This document shows, piece by piece, positions 25,434-34,128 of a stretch of 64,000 nucleotides of DNA (within the stretch, counting starts at the first letter, position 1; each line of letters begins with the position of its first letter). The notes beneath the pieces were generated by a model, which was not told the origin of the DNA, made no database searches, and was given only the letters and a program-made list of their open reading frames with translations. Where the stretch lies: assembly GCF_014836645.1 (NCBI RefSeq), contig NZ_JACSQM010000003.1, positions 1 to 64,000 of the forward strand, in the 5' to 3' direction. The position numbers and the translations under genes were made by a program. The DNA comes from Fictibacillus norfolkensis. Its GTDB lineage: Bacteria > Bacillota > Bacilli > Bacillales > Fictibacillaceae.

Positions 25434-25886
25434 ATGGTTTTTGGTGAGAAATTAAAAAGTGTTAGAAAGACGAGAGGCTGGTCTCAGGAAGAATTGGCTG
25501 AAAAACTTTTTGTTAGCAGACAATCTGTTTCTAAATGGGAGAACGGACAAAATTATCCGAGCATCGAAGTAATCATTAAGCTAAGTGATCTGTTTGAAGT
25601 AACGATTGACGAATTACTCAGAACAGATGAAGACTTAAAAGAAAAAGTAATAAAAGATAGCAAACAACTTGCTCATCCTAAATTAAAGTTTTTGTTTGAT
25701 GTTGTGTTCTTACTCGGAGTGACCTTGTTAATCATTAAACTAGGATTTCTAGGGCTTAATAAATTTGCAAATTTAGACTCTTCATTGCCTGGAGGAAAGT
25801 TTCTGTGGAACTTTGGACCTTTACTATTCATGGTTGGTGGAGGAATTGGAGCGGGAATCGTTAAAGAAAGATATAAGGTGGAATAA
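25434..25886 (+). CDS. XRE-family regulator with membrane tail
   Basis: A 150-residue protein. The HTH_3 domain is at about 5-60 (LKSVRKTRGWSQEELAEKLFVSRQSVSKWENGQ). A linker and two hydrophobic segments follow (about 84-102, FLFDVVFLLGVTLLIIKL; 122-142, LWNFGPLLFMVGGGIGAGI). Such membrane-tethered XRE proteins often regulate the adjacent membrane-protein gene. AAAGGTGG precedes the ATG. The DUF418 gene starts 25 bases after its stop. Confidence 0.8.
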   Translation: MVFGEKLKSVRKTRGWSQEELAEKLFVSRQSVSKWENGQNYPSIEVIIKLSDLFEVTIDELLRTDEDLKEKVIKDSKQLAHPKLKFLFDVVFLLGVTLLIIKLGFLGLNKFANLDSSLPGGKFLWNFGPLLFMVGGGIGAGIVKERYKVE

Positions 25887-25911
25887 ACATTAGAAAGTAG
25901 GATTAGGAAAA

Positions 25912-27069
25912 ATGAATCCACATATCCAACCTAAAATGGAAAAAAAGAGAGCAGTCTCCTTGGATGTAGCAAGAGGAATTATGCTTTTATTGATCGTGTT
26001 GGCTCATGCACCTTTATTTTTATATGAATCGAATCCAGGAGTCATGAGTCGTCCAGAAAGTCTGAGTACTCTTGAGAGAATTTTTAATTCAATGGGTGAG
26101 CTTTTTATTGATAATCGTGCACGGCCATTATTTGCTGTGTTATTTGGTTACGGGATGGTCATGATGTTCGAAAGTCAGTTATCGAAGGGGAATTCGCCAA
26201 ACGTAGCAAGGAAGACGATTAAAAGACGCTCGTTACATTTAATTTTGTTCGGAATCGTATTAGCTGTAGTTGTAGGTGGTCAAGATATTTTGATGGCTTA
26301 TGGAATTGCAGGTCTACTCGTTAGTAAGTTACTTTTGCTTAATAACAAGGTCTTAATAAAGGTTACTGTTTCTTTGACCATAGTCTATATGATTTTTATA
26401 CCAGTCATTTGGGGCTTGTTCCTAAAGGAAATTGGTGGTTACGGATTCGGCACTGAATTTTCTTCAGATCAGTCGTATAGTCAGTTGTTTATGGAAACCA
26501 TGATCTATTTTCCGACTATCCCAGTCTTTATACATTTCCTTTTCCCAATCCTTCCTTCTGTACTTTTAGGAATATGGATGGGAAGAAAGAGACTTCTAAC
26601 AGAGTCACATAAATACATGCGTGAATTAAAAATCCTTGCAACTGCGGGTATTGCCATTTCGTTAGTAGGATCGATTCCATTAGTATTATTAGGTGAAGTA
26701 TGGGAACCTAGTTTATTTACAGCAGGAAACATTTACGGAGTTCAAATTCTTACAGGTATTGCTGGTGGTATTGGATATGCAGCCTTTTTTGGACTGATTG
26801 GGTGTCTCATCAAAAAGCCAGGTCCTATTGCAAGATCACTCATTGCTCTAGGAAAACGCTCCCTAACATTTTATATCTTGAATGAAATGATATTAGTGAT
26901 TTTACTTTCACCTGTAGCTTTTGGTTTAGGAGGAGAGTTGAGTATCATTAGTGTGACAGGGATTGCCTTCTTAATATGGGTAACTGGTATATTCATGGCA
27001 TCTCTATTGGAAAAATTTAAGCTGAATGGACCATTTGAAACTCTTATCCGCTACCTGGTTTATAGATAA
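25912..27069 (+). CDS. DUF418/YeiB-type membrane protein
   Basis: A 385-residue polytopic protein of about ten helices with the family opening RAVSLDVARGIMLLLIVLAHAP. The C-terminal DUF418 domain includes GKRSLTFYILNEMI. The fold is related to acyltransferase-3 proteins, and the function is unknown. It follows the XRE gene closely and is probably cotranscribed and regulated by it. A palindromic terminator separates it from the convergent rodA-like gene. Confidence 0.75.
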   Translation: MNPHIQPKMEKKRAVSLDVARGIMLLLIVLAHAPLFLYESNPGVMSRPESLSTLERIFNSMGELFIDNRARPLFAVLFGYGMVMMFESQLSKGNSPNVARKTIKRRSLHLILFGIVLAVVVGGQDILMAYGIAGLLVSKLLLLNNKVLIKVTVSLTIVYMIFIPVIWGLFLKEIGGYGFGTEFSSDQSYSQLFMETMIYFPTIPVFIHFLFPILPSVLLGIWMGRKRLLTESHKYMRELKILATAGIAISLVGSIPLVLLGEVWEPSLFTAGNIYGVQILTGIAGGIGYAAFFGLIGCLIKKPGPIARSLIALGKRSLTFYILNEMILVILLSPVAFGLGGELSIISVTGIAFLIWVTGIFMASLLEKFKLNGPFETLIRYLVYR

Positions 27070-27101
27070 TGACTAGATATTATGATGAATAAACCAAAAC
27101 C

Positions 27102-27133
27102 AACGCCGGCCAGATTGATTCTGGTCGGCGTTA
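27102..27133. terminator. Bidirectional hairpin between convergent genes
   Basis: AACGCCGGCCAGA...TCTGGTCGGCGTT, with weak T-runs on either side, between DUF418 and the rodA-like gene. Confidence 0.65.
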
Positions 27134-27146
27134 TGTAAACAGGTTT

Positions 27147-28328
27147 TTACTGATCTATTTCAAACATATAACGATTTGTCTGCACACTAACTCCGAGTAC
27201 GATTCCCATTAACATCATATTGGACAAAAGAGAGCTTCCTCCATAGCTTAAGAACGGAAGTGTGACCCCTGTTACCGGTAATAAACCAATATTCATGCCC
27301 ACATTCTGAAAGATCTGGAACGAAAGAAGTCCGATAATCCCTGAACACATATATCCGCCGAATGAGTAGTTTGATTTCACACCTAGTATCACAATTTTAT
27401 AGATTAATAAGAAGAATAGACTCACTACGATGGATGTACCGAGAAAGCCTGTGTCTTCACCAATAATGGAAAAGATAAAGTCAGTGTGAGCCTCAGGTAC
27501 ATACATGATCCCCTCCATCCATCCCTTACCAGAATACCAACCTGAACCGATCGCAGTAATGGCTTGTTTCGTTTGATAACCTTGGTCTGTGTATTCAAAC
27601 GGATTTAACCAGCCGTTTATCCTACTTCGTTGGTGAGGAAGAAGTAAGATGAGCAGTTTCGTCTGAAAAAAGTTATTAAATTTAAAATAGATGACGATTA
27701 ATGCTGTCAAGACGATAGATGGCAGTGAGATTACAGCCAAAATGATCTTCCAGCTTACTCCTGATATAAATATGATGGACAGAATGATGGAAAGGTAGAG
27801 CATGATCATTCCTGAATCTGGCTATATGGCCACAAAGATAATAGGAGCTAAACTAGCTATTCCCATTTTGTAGATGAGATAGAGATCCGATCGTATCGTT
27901 CGCTGAATATATTGGTAATTGTGAGATTCAACGATATTACTAAGTACTAAGATCAAAGCGATCTTCATAAATTCGGAAGGCTGAAACGAGCCAAGGAAAG
28001 GTAATTGATACCATGCTTTAGATCCGTTGATGGGCTTTGCGATACTCTCTGGCGCAAAAATGAGCATCACAATAAAAAATAAAACAAAACCATAAAAATA
28101 CCAAGACATTCTTTTCAGCTGCTCAAAATCCAGGCGCGCAATGGCAAGCATTAAAATGGTACTTAAGGTGTACCAGAAAATCTGTTTAGGAACAAAATTA
28201 CCGTTATATTGGCCAGACTGTTGGCCGCTAAATATGAACATGAAACTAATAATTGCTAGTAAGAAGAGTATAAATAGAATTCCATAATCCAATTTATCTA
28301 TAAATGTTTTACTATTTGGAGTCTCCAT
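27147..28328 (-). pseudogene. FtsW/RodA/SpoVE-family gene with in-frame TAG
   Basis: The two halves are in the same frame, separated by a single TAG at 27822-27824. Before it the frame reads APIIFVAI, after it PDSGMIMLYLS; SEDS proteins have Q/R-PD here, so CAG to TAG is the likely change. The total of about 393 codons equals normal RodA length. Membrane helices and conserved motifs (NGSKAWYQLPF, FQPSEFMKIAL, TGVTLPFLSYGGSS) are otherwise intact. The start is set at the ATG at 28328. SEDS proteins polymerise peptidoglycan; this one is presumably a paralogue or a pseudogene. Confidence 0.8.
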
Positions 28329-28420
28329 GTACCGCACTTCTTCCTGTTTTCATTATTTTACCAAAAATAATGATACCACATTTTGGATGGATTCATACAA
28401 GTTTAATCCATTACGATATG

Positions 28421-28471
28421 TTGACTTCAAAAAATAGTGTGATAAGATTACCTTACGACCGTTCGGAAGGT
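28421..28471 (+). promoter_or_regulatory. Promoter and palindromic TetR operator
   Basis: TTGACT (28421-28426), a 16-bp spacer and TAAGAT (28443-28448) form a good sigma-A promoter. An imperfect 22-bp palindrome at 28450-28471 starts ACCTTACGA and ends GGAAGGT. It covers the start point and the ribosome site, as expected for TetR autorepression. Confidence 0.7.
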
Positions 28472-28480
28472 GGCTTGTAA

Positions 28481-29068
28481 ATGACATATGATCAACTAAA
28501 ACAAACAGCACTCATCCAGTTTGCCCAACTAGGGTTTGAGGGTGCTTCTTTGTCTGTAATCGCAAATGAGGTAGGGATAAAAAAGCAATCGATCTATACT
28601 CACTTTAAGAGTAAAGATGATCTCTATATACAAACGTTCCATGATGCAACGGACTATGAAATCGATTTTGTTAAACAATTTATTGAAGATCAGGGATCTC
28701 TTAAATTAAGAGAAGTTTTGTCCAAATTTTTAACGGAGTATTTAGAGCGATTTGAGAAAAACAATAATATGAAATTTTTTATGCGAACGTCTTTTTATCC
28801 GCCAGTGAAGCATGAAGAAGTTATTAAAATGGGAAGCAACAAATTTGTCGATCGTTTGGAGAGTTTGTTTACAGCACTTTTTGAACAGAATTCGGACCTG
28901 TTGAAAGCGAATATTACTCCCGAAACAGCGGCTCTTGCGTTTTTAACCATGTTAGATGGACTTCTCGTTGAGTTGATCTATGGAATTCCAGAACGTCTGC
29001 AAAAAAGATCAAAACAATCGTGGTCCGTGTTCTGGCGGGGTATTAGTAATGAAAGTGGTGAATTGTAA
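28481..29068 (+). CDS. TetR family regulator (YvdT-like)
   Basis: A 195-residue regulator. The N-terminal HTH (about 8-50) has [31 protein letters not shown], and the ligand-binding domain is helical. Its stop overlaps the start of the first SMR gene. The order TetR-SMR-SMR matches yvdT-yvdS-yvdR of B. subtilis. It probably represses this operon through the palindrome at its own start and is released by a cationic drug. Confidence 0.85.
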   Translation: MTYDQLKQTALIQFAQLGFEGASLSVIANEVGIKKQSIYTHFKSKDDLYIQTFHDATDYEIDFVKQFIEDQGSLKLREVLSKFLTEYLERFEKNNNMKFFMRTSFYPPVKHEEVIKMGSNKFVDRLESLFTALFEQNSDLLKANITPETAALAFLTMLDGLLVELIYGIPERLQKRSKQSWSVFWRGISNESGEL

Positions 29069-29409
29069 TGAATCGTTCATGGGGTTATGTACTTTTAGGT
29101 TCAGTGTTTGAAGTGTGTTGGGTAATCGGTTTAAAGCATTCTTATAATTTCTTGACGTGGACGGGAACAACTGTAGCCATCATCTTTTCCTTTGCGCTTC
29201 TTATTTTAGCTACGAAACAACTTCCTGTTGGTACGGTTTATGCCGTATTTACTGGATTAGGAGCAAGTGGGACAGTTTTGATGGAAATGCTTGTTTTTGG
29301 AGAGCCTTTTAAAATGTTAAAAATTATACTCATTCTTGTTCTTCTTGCTGGAGTTATGGGACTTAAATTAGTAACCGGAAAATCAAAATCAGAAGGAGGG
29401 GTTCAATAA
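29068..29409 (+). CDS. SMR efflux subunit 1 (YvdS-like)
   Basis: A 113-residue, four-helix small multidrug resistance protein. The essential glutamate is in [15 protein letters not shown] (E16), and the family [14 protein letters not shown] segment is in helix 3. It overlaps the TetR stop and the next gene start by one base each. Paired SMR genes usually encode a heterodimeric antiporter for cationic compounds; the unequal C-terminal tails fit that model. No guanidine riboswitch precedes the operon. Confidence 0.85.
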   Translation: MNRSWGYVLLGSVFEVCWVIGLKHSYNFLTWTGTTVAIIFSFALLILATKQLPVGTVYAVFTGLGASGTVLMEMLVFGEPFKMLKIILILVLLAGVMGLKLVTGKSKSEGGVQ

Positions 29410-29723
29410 TGGGCTGGATCTTTCTGGTGTTTGCCGGTCTTTTTGAAGTAGTAGGAGTAACAGGAATGAACCTTGTTGCAAAGAAAAGGAATAGTGTTTC
29501 ATTCCTCGTCCTAGTTATAGGGTTTAGCAGCAGTTTTCTTTTGTTGAGTCTCGCCATGCAATCTTTGCCTATGGGGACTGCGTATGCGATCTGGACGGGA
29601 ATCGGTACAGTGGGCTCAGGACTAGTCGGAATCTTATTTTATGGTGAATCAAAAAATGGACTAAGAATTCTGTTCATGGCAATGGTACTCAGTGCCGCAG
29701 TTGGACTTAAACTCATTAGTTAA
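29409..29723 (+). CDS. SMR efflux subunit 2 (YvdR-like)
   Basis: A 104-residue SMR protein with four helices. It has E13 in FAGLFEVVGVTGMN and the GTAYAIWTGIGTVGS signature. It starts within the stop of the preceding SMR gene and is last in the TetR-SMR-SMR operon. It probably pairs with the first subunit in opposite membrane topology. The substrate is unknown. Confidence 0.85.
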   Translation: MGWIFLVFAGLFEVVGVTGMNLVAKKRNSVSFLVLVIGFSSSFLLLSLAMQSLPMGTAYAIWTGIGTVGSGLVGILFYGESKNGLRILFMAMVLSAAVGLKLIS

Positions 29724-29790
29724 GGAAGGATTTCTATGTTGTTAAGTAGAATGTAACTCGCTATACATTTTAAGTAGAAGAGGGATCTCC

Positions 29791-30110
29791 TTGGGAATTC
29801 ATGATACGTTTCGATTTGGTTCTCATGCCATGATATTTAATGCAGAGAATAAGCCTTGTTTCGTGAGTGTAGAGAAGAGCTTGGGATTGATGTGATTGAA
29901 CCTGATTTAACAGGGTTGTATTATCACAGTTCAATTAACACTCACGCAGCAATATTCCGATGCAGGATCTCAGAAGATGCTGAAATTGTTCTAAGCTCAG
30001 AACACTCTGACTTTAAATGGGTCGATATAGCAGAATTGAGTGAGAGTCAGCGAATTCGAGCTCAGGATGCTTTGAATTTTCAGGGGCAAGTTTTTAGTAG
30101 AGCTTTTTAA
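29791..30110 (+). pseudogene. Nudix hydrolase with internal deletion
   Basis: The 5' part reads FRFGSHAMIFNAENKP from a TTG at 29791 with AGAGGGAT upstream. The 3' part in a different frame starts inside the Nudix box, LFRECREELGID, and continues to a normal C-terminus. The segment that should carry the first half of the box (GGGxxxxGET) is missing. A deletion of roughly 60-90 bases near 29855 would explain both the loss and the frame change. It is inactive as a Nudix enzyme. Confidence 0.7.
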
Positions 30111-30134
30111 TCAATTGATTTACGTGAAAAGCGT

Positions 30135-30168
30135 GCATTTCTTCCTAGGTGGAGAAGTGCTTTTTTTT
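30135..30168 (+). terminator. Intrinsic terminator
   Basis: GCATTTCTTCC...GGAGAAGTGC followed by eight T residues. Confidence 0.8.
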
Positions 30169-30279
30169 ATTGTGATTTATAGATAGTAATACCTATAAAA
30201 TTGGTCTTATTCACAAGGATATGGCAAGAAGTTGTCGAAAATCATGTTAGTCAGGTAAATTTAGGAAGTAGGGAACAGA

Positions 30280-31518
30280 ATGTTAGAGTCTATACAAAGC
30301 ATGTGCTTACACGTGGTCTTCATACTTTTTACCATCCTTATTTATCAAGTATTTTTTAATGAAAGAGATGATGAACGAAAACGAATTACTTCGAAGTTCT
30401 TTCTGGTCATGCTGATCATTTTAATTTTCACGATGAGCCAGCCCGTCGTTTATTCTGAAATCTATAAGTACGACTTTAAATCGGTTGCTATTATTTTGTC
30501 TTTCTTATACGGTGGAAAAAGGGTAGGTTTTTCGAGTCTTTTAGCACTTCTTATGGTGGGTTACTTCACTGATCAGAATTTAGTTGTTTTGCTAGGAAAT
30601 TACATGGTGCTCTGCTTATTGTTATTGCCCATTACAAAGCTCTTTCATCGCTACGGTATCAAAGGCAAGGTTACTGTTATCAGCTTGTTCTATTCTTTGA
30701 TCCCAATAACAAGAGGAATCTCACTACTAATAAAAGGGGACGAGCAGGAACTCTTTTTCGAGTTAAGTTCTTCGCTTATCGTATTGGCAACGTTAATTGC
30801 AGTTGTGCACTTAATTGAGAATATGAAAGAGCAGATGGAAATGAGACAAGAGCTCGTTCGTACGGAAAAAATGAATGTCGTCAGTCAGCTTGCTGCTTCA
30901 GTTGCTCACGAAATTCGAAACCCCATGACTTCCGTACGAGGGTTTATGCAACTCATGCAAAAAGAAGATTTAACGAAGGAACAGCAGATGTACATAAGTA
31001 TCTCGATTGAAGAATTGGATCGGGCACAGGAAATTATCAATCAGTATTTGGCGTTAGCTAAACCGCAAACAGATCAATATGAAACCATCGATCTCACATC
31101 AACTATTCAACAATCAATAGATGTGATGCACTCTTATGCCATTTTGAACAGTATACATATTGCACAACACGTAGAATCCTCTCTTGAAATCGAAGGACTT
31201 AAATTGGAGATTCAGCAAGTCTTGATCAACATCATCAAGAATGCTATTGAAGCAATTAAGTCGAAAGGTGAAATCAGGATATTGGCCTATAAAGATATAA
31301 ACGATTTCGTTTGTATCGAAATTAAAGATAACGGTGTTGGCATGTCTAAAGAACAATTAAAAAAACTAGGCAGTCCATATTATTCTACTAAAGAAAAAGG
31401 AACAGGACTTGGTTTAACCGTATGCCACCAAATTGTAAAACAGATGGGTGGACGCATTACAATTACTAGCGAGTTAACAAAAGGAACAATATTTACGATT
31501 AAATTGCCTTCTAAGTGA
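30280..31518 (+). CDS. Orphan sensor kinase (KinB-like)
   Basis: A 412-residue kinase. The N-terminal 5TMR-LYT-type membrane domain (about 5-180) has the FLYGGKRVGFSSLLALLMVGYF signature. HisKA has H210 (ASVAHEIRNPMTSVRGFMQL), and the HATPase domain has LINIIKNAIEAIKSKG, DNGVGMS and GTGLGLTVCHQIV. The HEIRNPMTS/FMQLM context is typical of sporulation kinases that feed Spo0F. No response regulator is adjacent, consistent with a phosphorelay kinase. GGAAGTAGGGA precedes the ATG. Confidence 0.8.
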   Translation: MLESIQSMCLHVVFILFTILIYQVFFNERDDERKRITSKFFLVMLIILIFTMSQPVVYSEIYKYDFKSVAIILSFLYGGKRVGFSSLLALLMVGYFTDQNLVVLLGNYMVLCLLLLPITKLFHRYGIKGKVTVISLFYSLIPITRGISLLIKGDEQELFFELSSSLIVLATLIAVVHLIENMKEQMEMRQELVRTEKMNVVSQLAASVAHEIRNPMTSVRGFMQLMQKEDLTKEQQMYISISIEELDRAQEIINQYLALAKPQTDQYETIDLTSTIQQSIDVMHSYAILNSIHIAQHVESSLEIEGLKLEIQQVLINIIKNAIEAIKSKGEIRILAYKDINDFVCIEIKDNGVGMSKEQLKKLGSPYYSTKEKGTGLGLTVCHQIVKQMGGRITITSELTKGTIFTIKLPSK

Positions 31519-31565
31519 TGTTGCGCAGTAAAGTTTTTGAATGAATAGAAGAGGAGAGAAGAGTT

Positions 31566-32030
31566 ATTTTTCAAAGAAAATTAGTAGCGGCTTCTTTATC
31601 AGGTAAGATTTATGCCATCATTTTAGGGTTCTCTATACCTAATCCCTTTGGAGATGAATCATTCAATTCAGTTCTAAGTTATGTATTTGCTTGTATTGGA
31701 ATAATCCCTGTTTATATGATGTATAGTTTTCCTGCGATATTAATCTATGGTGTTTTAACTTCTGTAATTAGTGATAAAGTTGGTGAATTTATTTCAATTA
31801 AATCTGAAAATAAAAACGCAGAACTCATTATTTCTGGCTCATTGCATATGGTTTTCGGTTTAATCTTGCTTTTGTTTAGTCTAGGGGCCGCTGTCTTGTA
31901 CTTTATTACTGATAGGATATTGAAAAGAAGAAATAAAAAAATTAAGTGGTATGATGCGCTAATAAGTCTATCCATACCTTGCCTCACATGGATCGTCACT
32001 ATGGGAACAGTTTGGATTAAGGAATTGTGA
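31566..32030 (+). CDS. Membrane protein with apparent ATT start
   Basis: About 154 residues with four hydrophobic segments; the C-terminal two are the clearest (HMVFGLILLLFSLGAAVLYFITD; LISLSIPCLTWIVTMG). The frame is open from 31545, and protein-like sequence (RKLVAASLSGKIYAIILGFSIPNPFGDES) begins long before the first ATG at 31716. GAGGAGAG at 31551-31558 is seven bases from an ATT at 31566, the best start. No family is recognised. Confidence 0.55.
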   Translation: MFQRKLVAASLSGKIYAIILGFSIPNPFGDESFNSVLSYVFACIGIIPVYMMYSFPAILIYGVLTSVISDKVGEFISIKSENKNAELIISGSLHMVFGLILLLFSLGAAVLYFITDRILKRRNKKIKWYDALISLSIPCLTWIVTMGTVWIKEL

Positions 32031-32066
32031 ATAAAGGGATAACGGTTACCCAACAGAGGTGTGTAG

Positions 32067-32546
32067 ATGAAAGTGAAAATTGTAAAGTACAAGGAAACTG
32101 ATACAGAGGAGATTATCAATCTGTTTTATGAATCTGTACATACCGTAAATGCCAAAGATTATTCATTACTAGAGTTGGATGCTTGGGTTTCCTATTATGA
32201 ATTACAATCTATGGTGGAATCGTGGAAGGAATCCTTGAGTCAAAACATAACTTTTGTAGCTAAGAATAAGGATGAAATTGTTGGCTTTTGTGATTTAACT
32301 AATAGTGGACATTTAGATAGACTGTATGTTCATAAGCATTACCAGCGACAAGGTATAGCTTCGGCATTAGCTAATTTGATTGAATCTGAAGCAAGGAAAC
32401 TAGATGTATTGAGTATTGATACTGATGCAAGTATTACGGCTAAACCTTTCTTTGAACAGCGAGGCTACCGAGTAGTTTGTCCTCAAAGTGTAGTCCGCCA
32501 TGGTGTTACCTTGATTAATTTTAAAATGACTAAAAATCTAAAGTGA
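32067..32546 (+). CDS. GNAT family N-acetyltransferase
   Basis: A 159-residue GNAT protein. It has strand FVAKNKDEIVGFCDL, the CoA loop LYVHKHYQRQGIASALANLIE (about 91-111) and FFEQRGYRVV near the end. It resembles YafP/ElaA-like acetyltransferases; the substrate is unknown. GAGGTGTG precedes the ATG. It starts 36 bases after the membrane protein stop and ends before a bidirectional terminator. Confidence 0.75.
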   Translation: MKVKIVKYKETDTEEIINLFYESVHTVNAKDYSLLELDAWVSYYELQSMVESWKESLSQNITFVAKNKDEIVGFCDLTNSGHLDRLYVHKHYQRQGIASALANLIESEARKLDVLSIDTDASITAKPFFEQRGYRVVCPQSVVRHGVTLINFKMTKNLK

Positions 32547-32606
32547 TTAGACAATTCTAGGACCATGAAATAAAATAAGATGCTCTCTATTCCAGCAACA
32601 CCAAAA

Positions 32607-32637
32607 AAAACGATCAGAGAACCTCTGATCGTTTTTT
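32607..32637. terminator. Bidirectional terminator
   Basis: AAAACGATCAGAG...CTCTGATCGTTTTTT; it serves the GNAT gene on + and the rap-phr unit on -. Confidence 0.85.
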
Positions 32638-32653
32638 GTGTTAACAGCTTGTC

Positions 32654-32782
32654 TTATAATTTTTGAGAAAGGGAGAACGTTCTGCCATGCTCAGCTTGCT
32701 CAACTGAATTTGTGGATAGTCCAACAAATACAGCAGTTAGTGCTAGTGAAGTGATGATAATACCTGCAGCGAATTTTTTCAT
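32654..32782 (-). CDS. Phr-type signalling peptide precursor
   Basis: A 42-residue pre-peptide read on the minus strand, overlapping the rap stop as ATGA. It has a basic start MKKF, a hydrophobic export core (AAGIIITSLALTAVFVGLS) and a polar tail VEQAEHGRTFSLSQKL. Bacillus Phr peptides are secreted this way, cleaved to 5-6 residues, re-imported by Opp, and inhibit their cognate Rap. EHGRT after the QA site resembles known pentapeptides such as ERGMT, so it is the best candidate. The terminator at 32607 ends the unit. Confidence 0.75.
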   Translation of the reverse strand: MKKFAAGIIITSLALTAVFVGLSTNSVEQAEHGRTFSLSQKL

Positions 32783-33858
32783 TTTAGTGCCTCCTTTTTT
32801 TGTAAAGCGCGTTTTGCTTCGTAAGACTCTTTAAAATAGTAACTAGCTTTATTGTGGTTCTCTTTGTTGAAGAAGACCTGTGCAAGTTCTCCAGCATAAT
32901 CTTCTACGAAACCAAAGAGTTCGTGTTGTTTAAAATAGTCATTTCCTTCTTTAACAATACGTTCAAGCTCGTTTATATCTGTTGCCTGATTTAAGGCGTT
33001 CAGAATTTTGAAGTGATGCAAATATTCTTCATTCGCGAGCTCGATTCCTTTATTGTAGAAAGGTATTGCTTTTTCTTCATTATTCAATCGATAGAATTCT
33101 CGAGACAATAAGAAGTGTGTCTTATAAAAGGCTTCTTCTTCCTCAAATACCTCTAACAAATAGCGTACTGCCAGTTCGGACATGTTTTGTTCAGCATACA
33201 GATAACCAATGTTGTATTTGATCAGTGAGGTATATGACTGGTCAACGCGTTTAGCGAGATCAAGTGCGCACAGAAAATGTTCTTCTGCTTTCCCGTATTG
33301 TTTCAAAGATAGAGAAGCAAGACCCAGAATATTTTCACAACCGGATTGAAGCAGTTCGAAATCTTCCGCTTCTGATAACGTTTTCAAAGCTTCGTTCGCA
33401 TAATCAAGTGCTGTGAGTGGCTGACGGATGTGATAATACAGAACGGCAGCTTTATGATAAAAGTCTGCTCGCACGATATCATCCGTCATGCTGCTCAATA
33501 CATTTAATAAGTTAAATGCTCTGATAAAGCGCAATTCTGCTACTTCATAATTTCCTTCAGCTGTTAATAGCATGCCGGTAATTAAGTTCATATAGTACCC
33601 AAAAATATCTGTTCGATTTAAATGAACATCATTTAGCGTATCTAAAATGGCGTGAGCAGAAGCTAGCTCTTTTTTCAAAATCAAGTAACGGCTGTTTAAC
33701 AATTGATAATACAACTGTGTAGACGGGTCTTTGATCTGTGTGATCTCACTCTTAATCTCGTTATGTATACTCTCTGATTGTTGTATGTGATTTGTCCGGA
33801 TGGCCGTATGCCAGCGCTCGAGGGACTGTGTGATGGGCTCTCTAGTTCCGACGTTCAT
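32779..33858 (-). CDS. Rap-family TPR regulator
   Basis: A 359-residue Rap protein. The N-terminal three-helix bundle (about 1-65, LERWHTAIRTNHIQQSESIHNEI) is followed by at least six TPR repeats to the C-terminus (for example YYHIRQPLTALDYANEALKTL, LKQYGKAEEHFLCALDLAKR). Raps dephosphorylate Spo0F or block ComA-type regulators, and Phr peptides inhibit them. The start is the ATG at 33858 after AAAGGAG; a 30-codon longer frame lacks a ribosome site. Translational overlap with the peptide gene marks a standard rap-phr cassette. Confidence 0.85.
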   Translation of the reverse strand: MNVGTREPITQSLERWHTAIRTNHIQQSESIHNEIKSEITQIKDPSTQLYYQLLNSRYLILKKELASAHAILDTLNDVHLNRTDIFGYYMNLITGMLLTAEGNYEVAELRFIRAFNLLNVLSSMTDDIVRADFYHKAAVLYYHIRQPLTALDYANEALKTLSEAEDFELLQSGCENILGLASLSLKQYGKAEEHFLCALDLAKRVDQSYTSLIKYNIGYLYAEQNMSELAVRYLLEVFEEEEAFYKTHFLLSREFYRLNNEEKAIPFYNKGIELANEEYLHHFKILNALNQATDINELERIVKEGNDYFKQHELFGFVEDYAGELAQVFFNKENHNKASYYFKESYEAKRALQKKEALK

Positions 33859-33918
33859 GGAAAACTCCTTTCTATAAGACTTGTAATTTAAATCTAACAT
33901 AAAATGGAAAAATAAAAC

Positions 33919-33979
33919 TTGGGAAAATTCCATGCTAGAGGGTAGCATAAAGTGACAGTATTCTCTTTAATTTTCCCAA
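33919..33979. repeat. 61-bp element with inverted ends (copy 2)
   Basis: It begins TTGGGAAAATT and ends with the exact complement AATTTTCCCAA, with an inner dyad ATGCTA...TAGCAT. It lies in the divergent gap between rap and the MBL-fold gene. Its ends and length match the element at 18943-19003. Confidence 0.45.
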
Positions 33980-34128
33980 TAATCTGACACTGAGTGGCTA
34001 TCTTATTGTTTCGTTTAATGAAAACATGATTATGAGGGTGGAAGGAGTAGAACGGCATTTATGGAATTAAAGTTCATAGGGTCTAAATAGTAATGAGAGA
34101 AAAAGAGAGAAGTGGGGAGTGGGAACCT

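Noticed and set aside
27147..28328. Stop-codon reassignment (TAG as an amino acid) to explain the rodA-like and EAL/GGDEF stops
   Set aside because: TAG is used as a normal terminal stop elsewhere in the window (for example the response regulator ending at 22740 and the methyltransferase frame), and the map-like gene is broken by TAA. Mutation or error is simpler.
28340..28480. Guanidine (ykkC) riboswitch upstream of the SMR operon
   Set aside because: No ykkC motifs. The gap holds a simple promoter and palindrome, and the first gene is tetR.
30900..31520. A cognate response regulator for the KinB-like kinase
   Set aside because: None is present nearby; the kinase is best read as a phosphorelay orphan.
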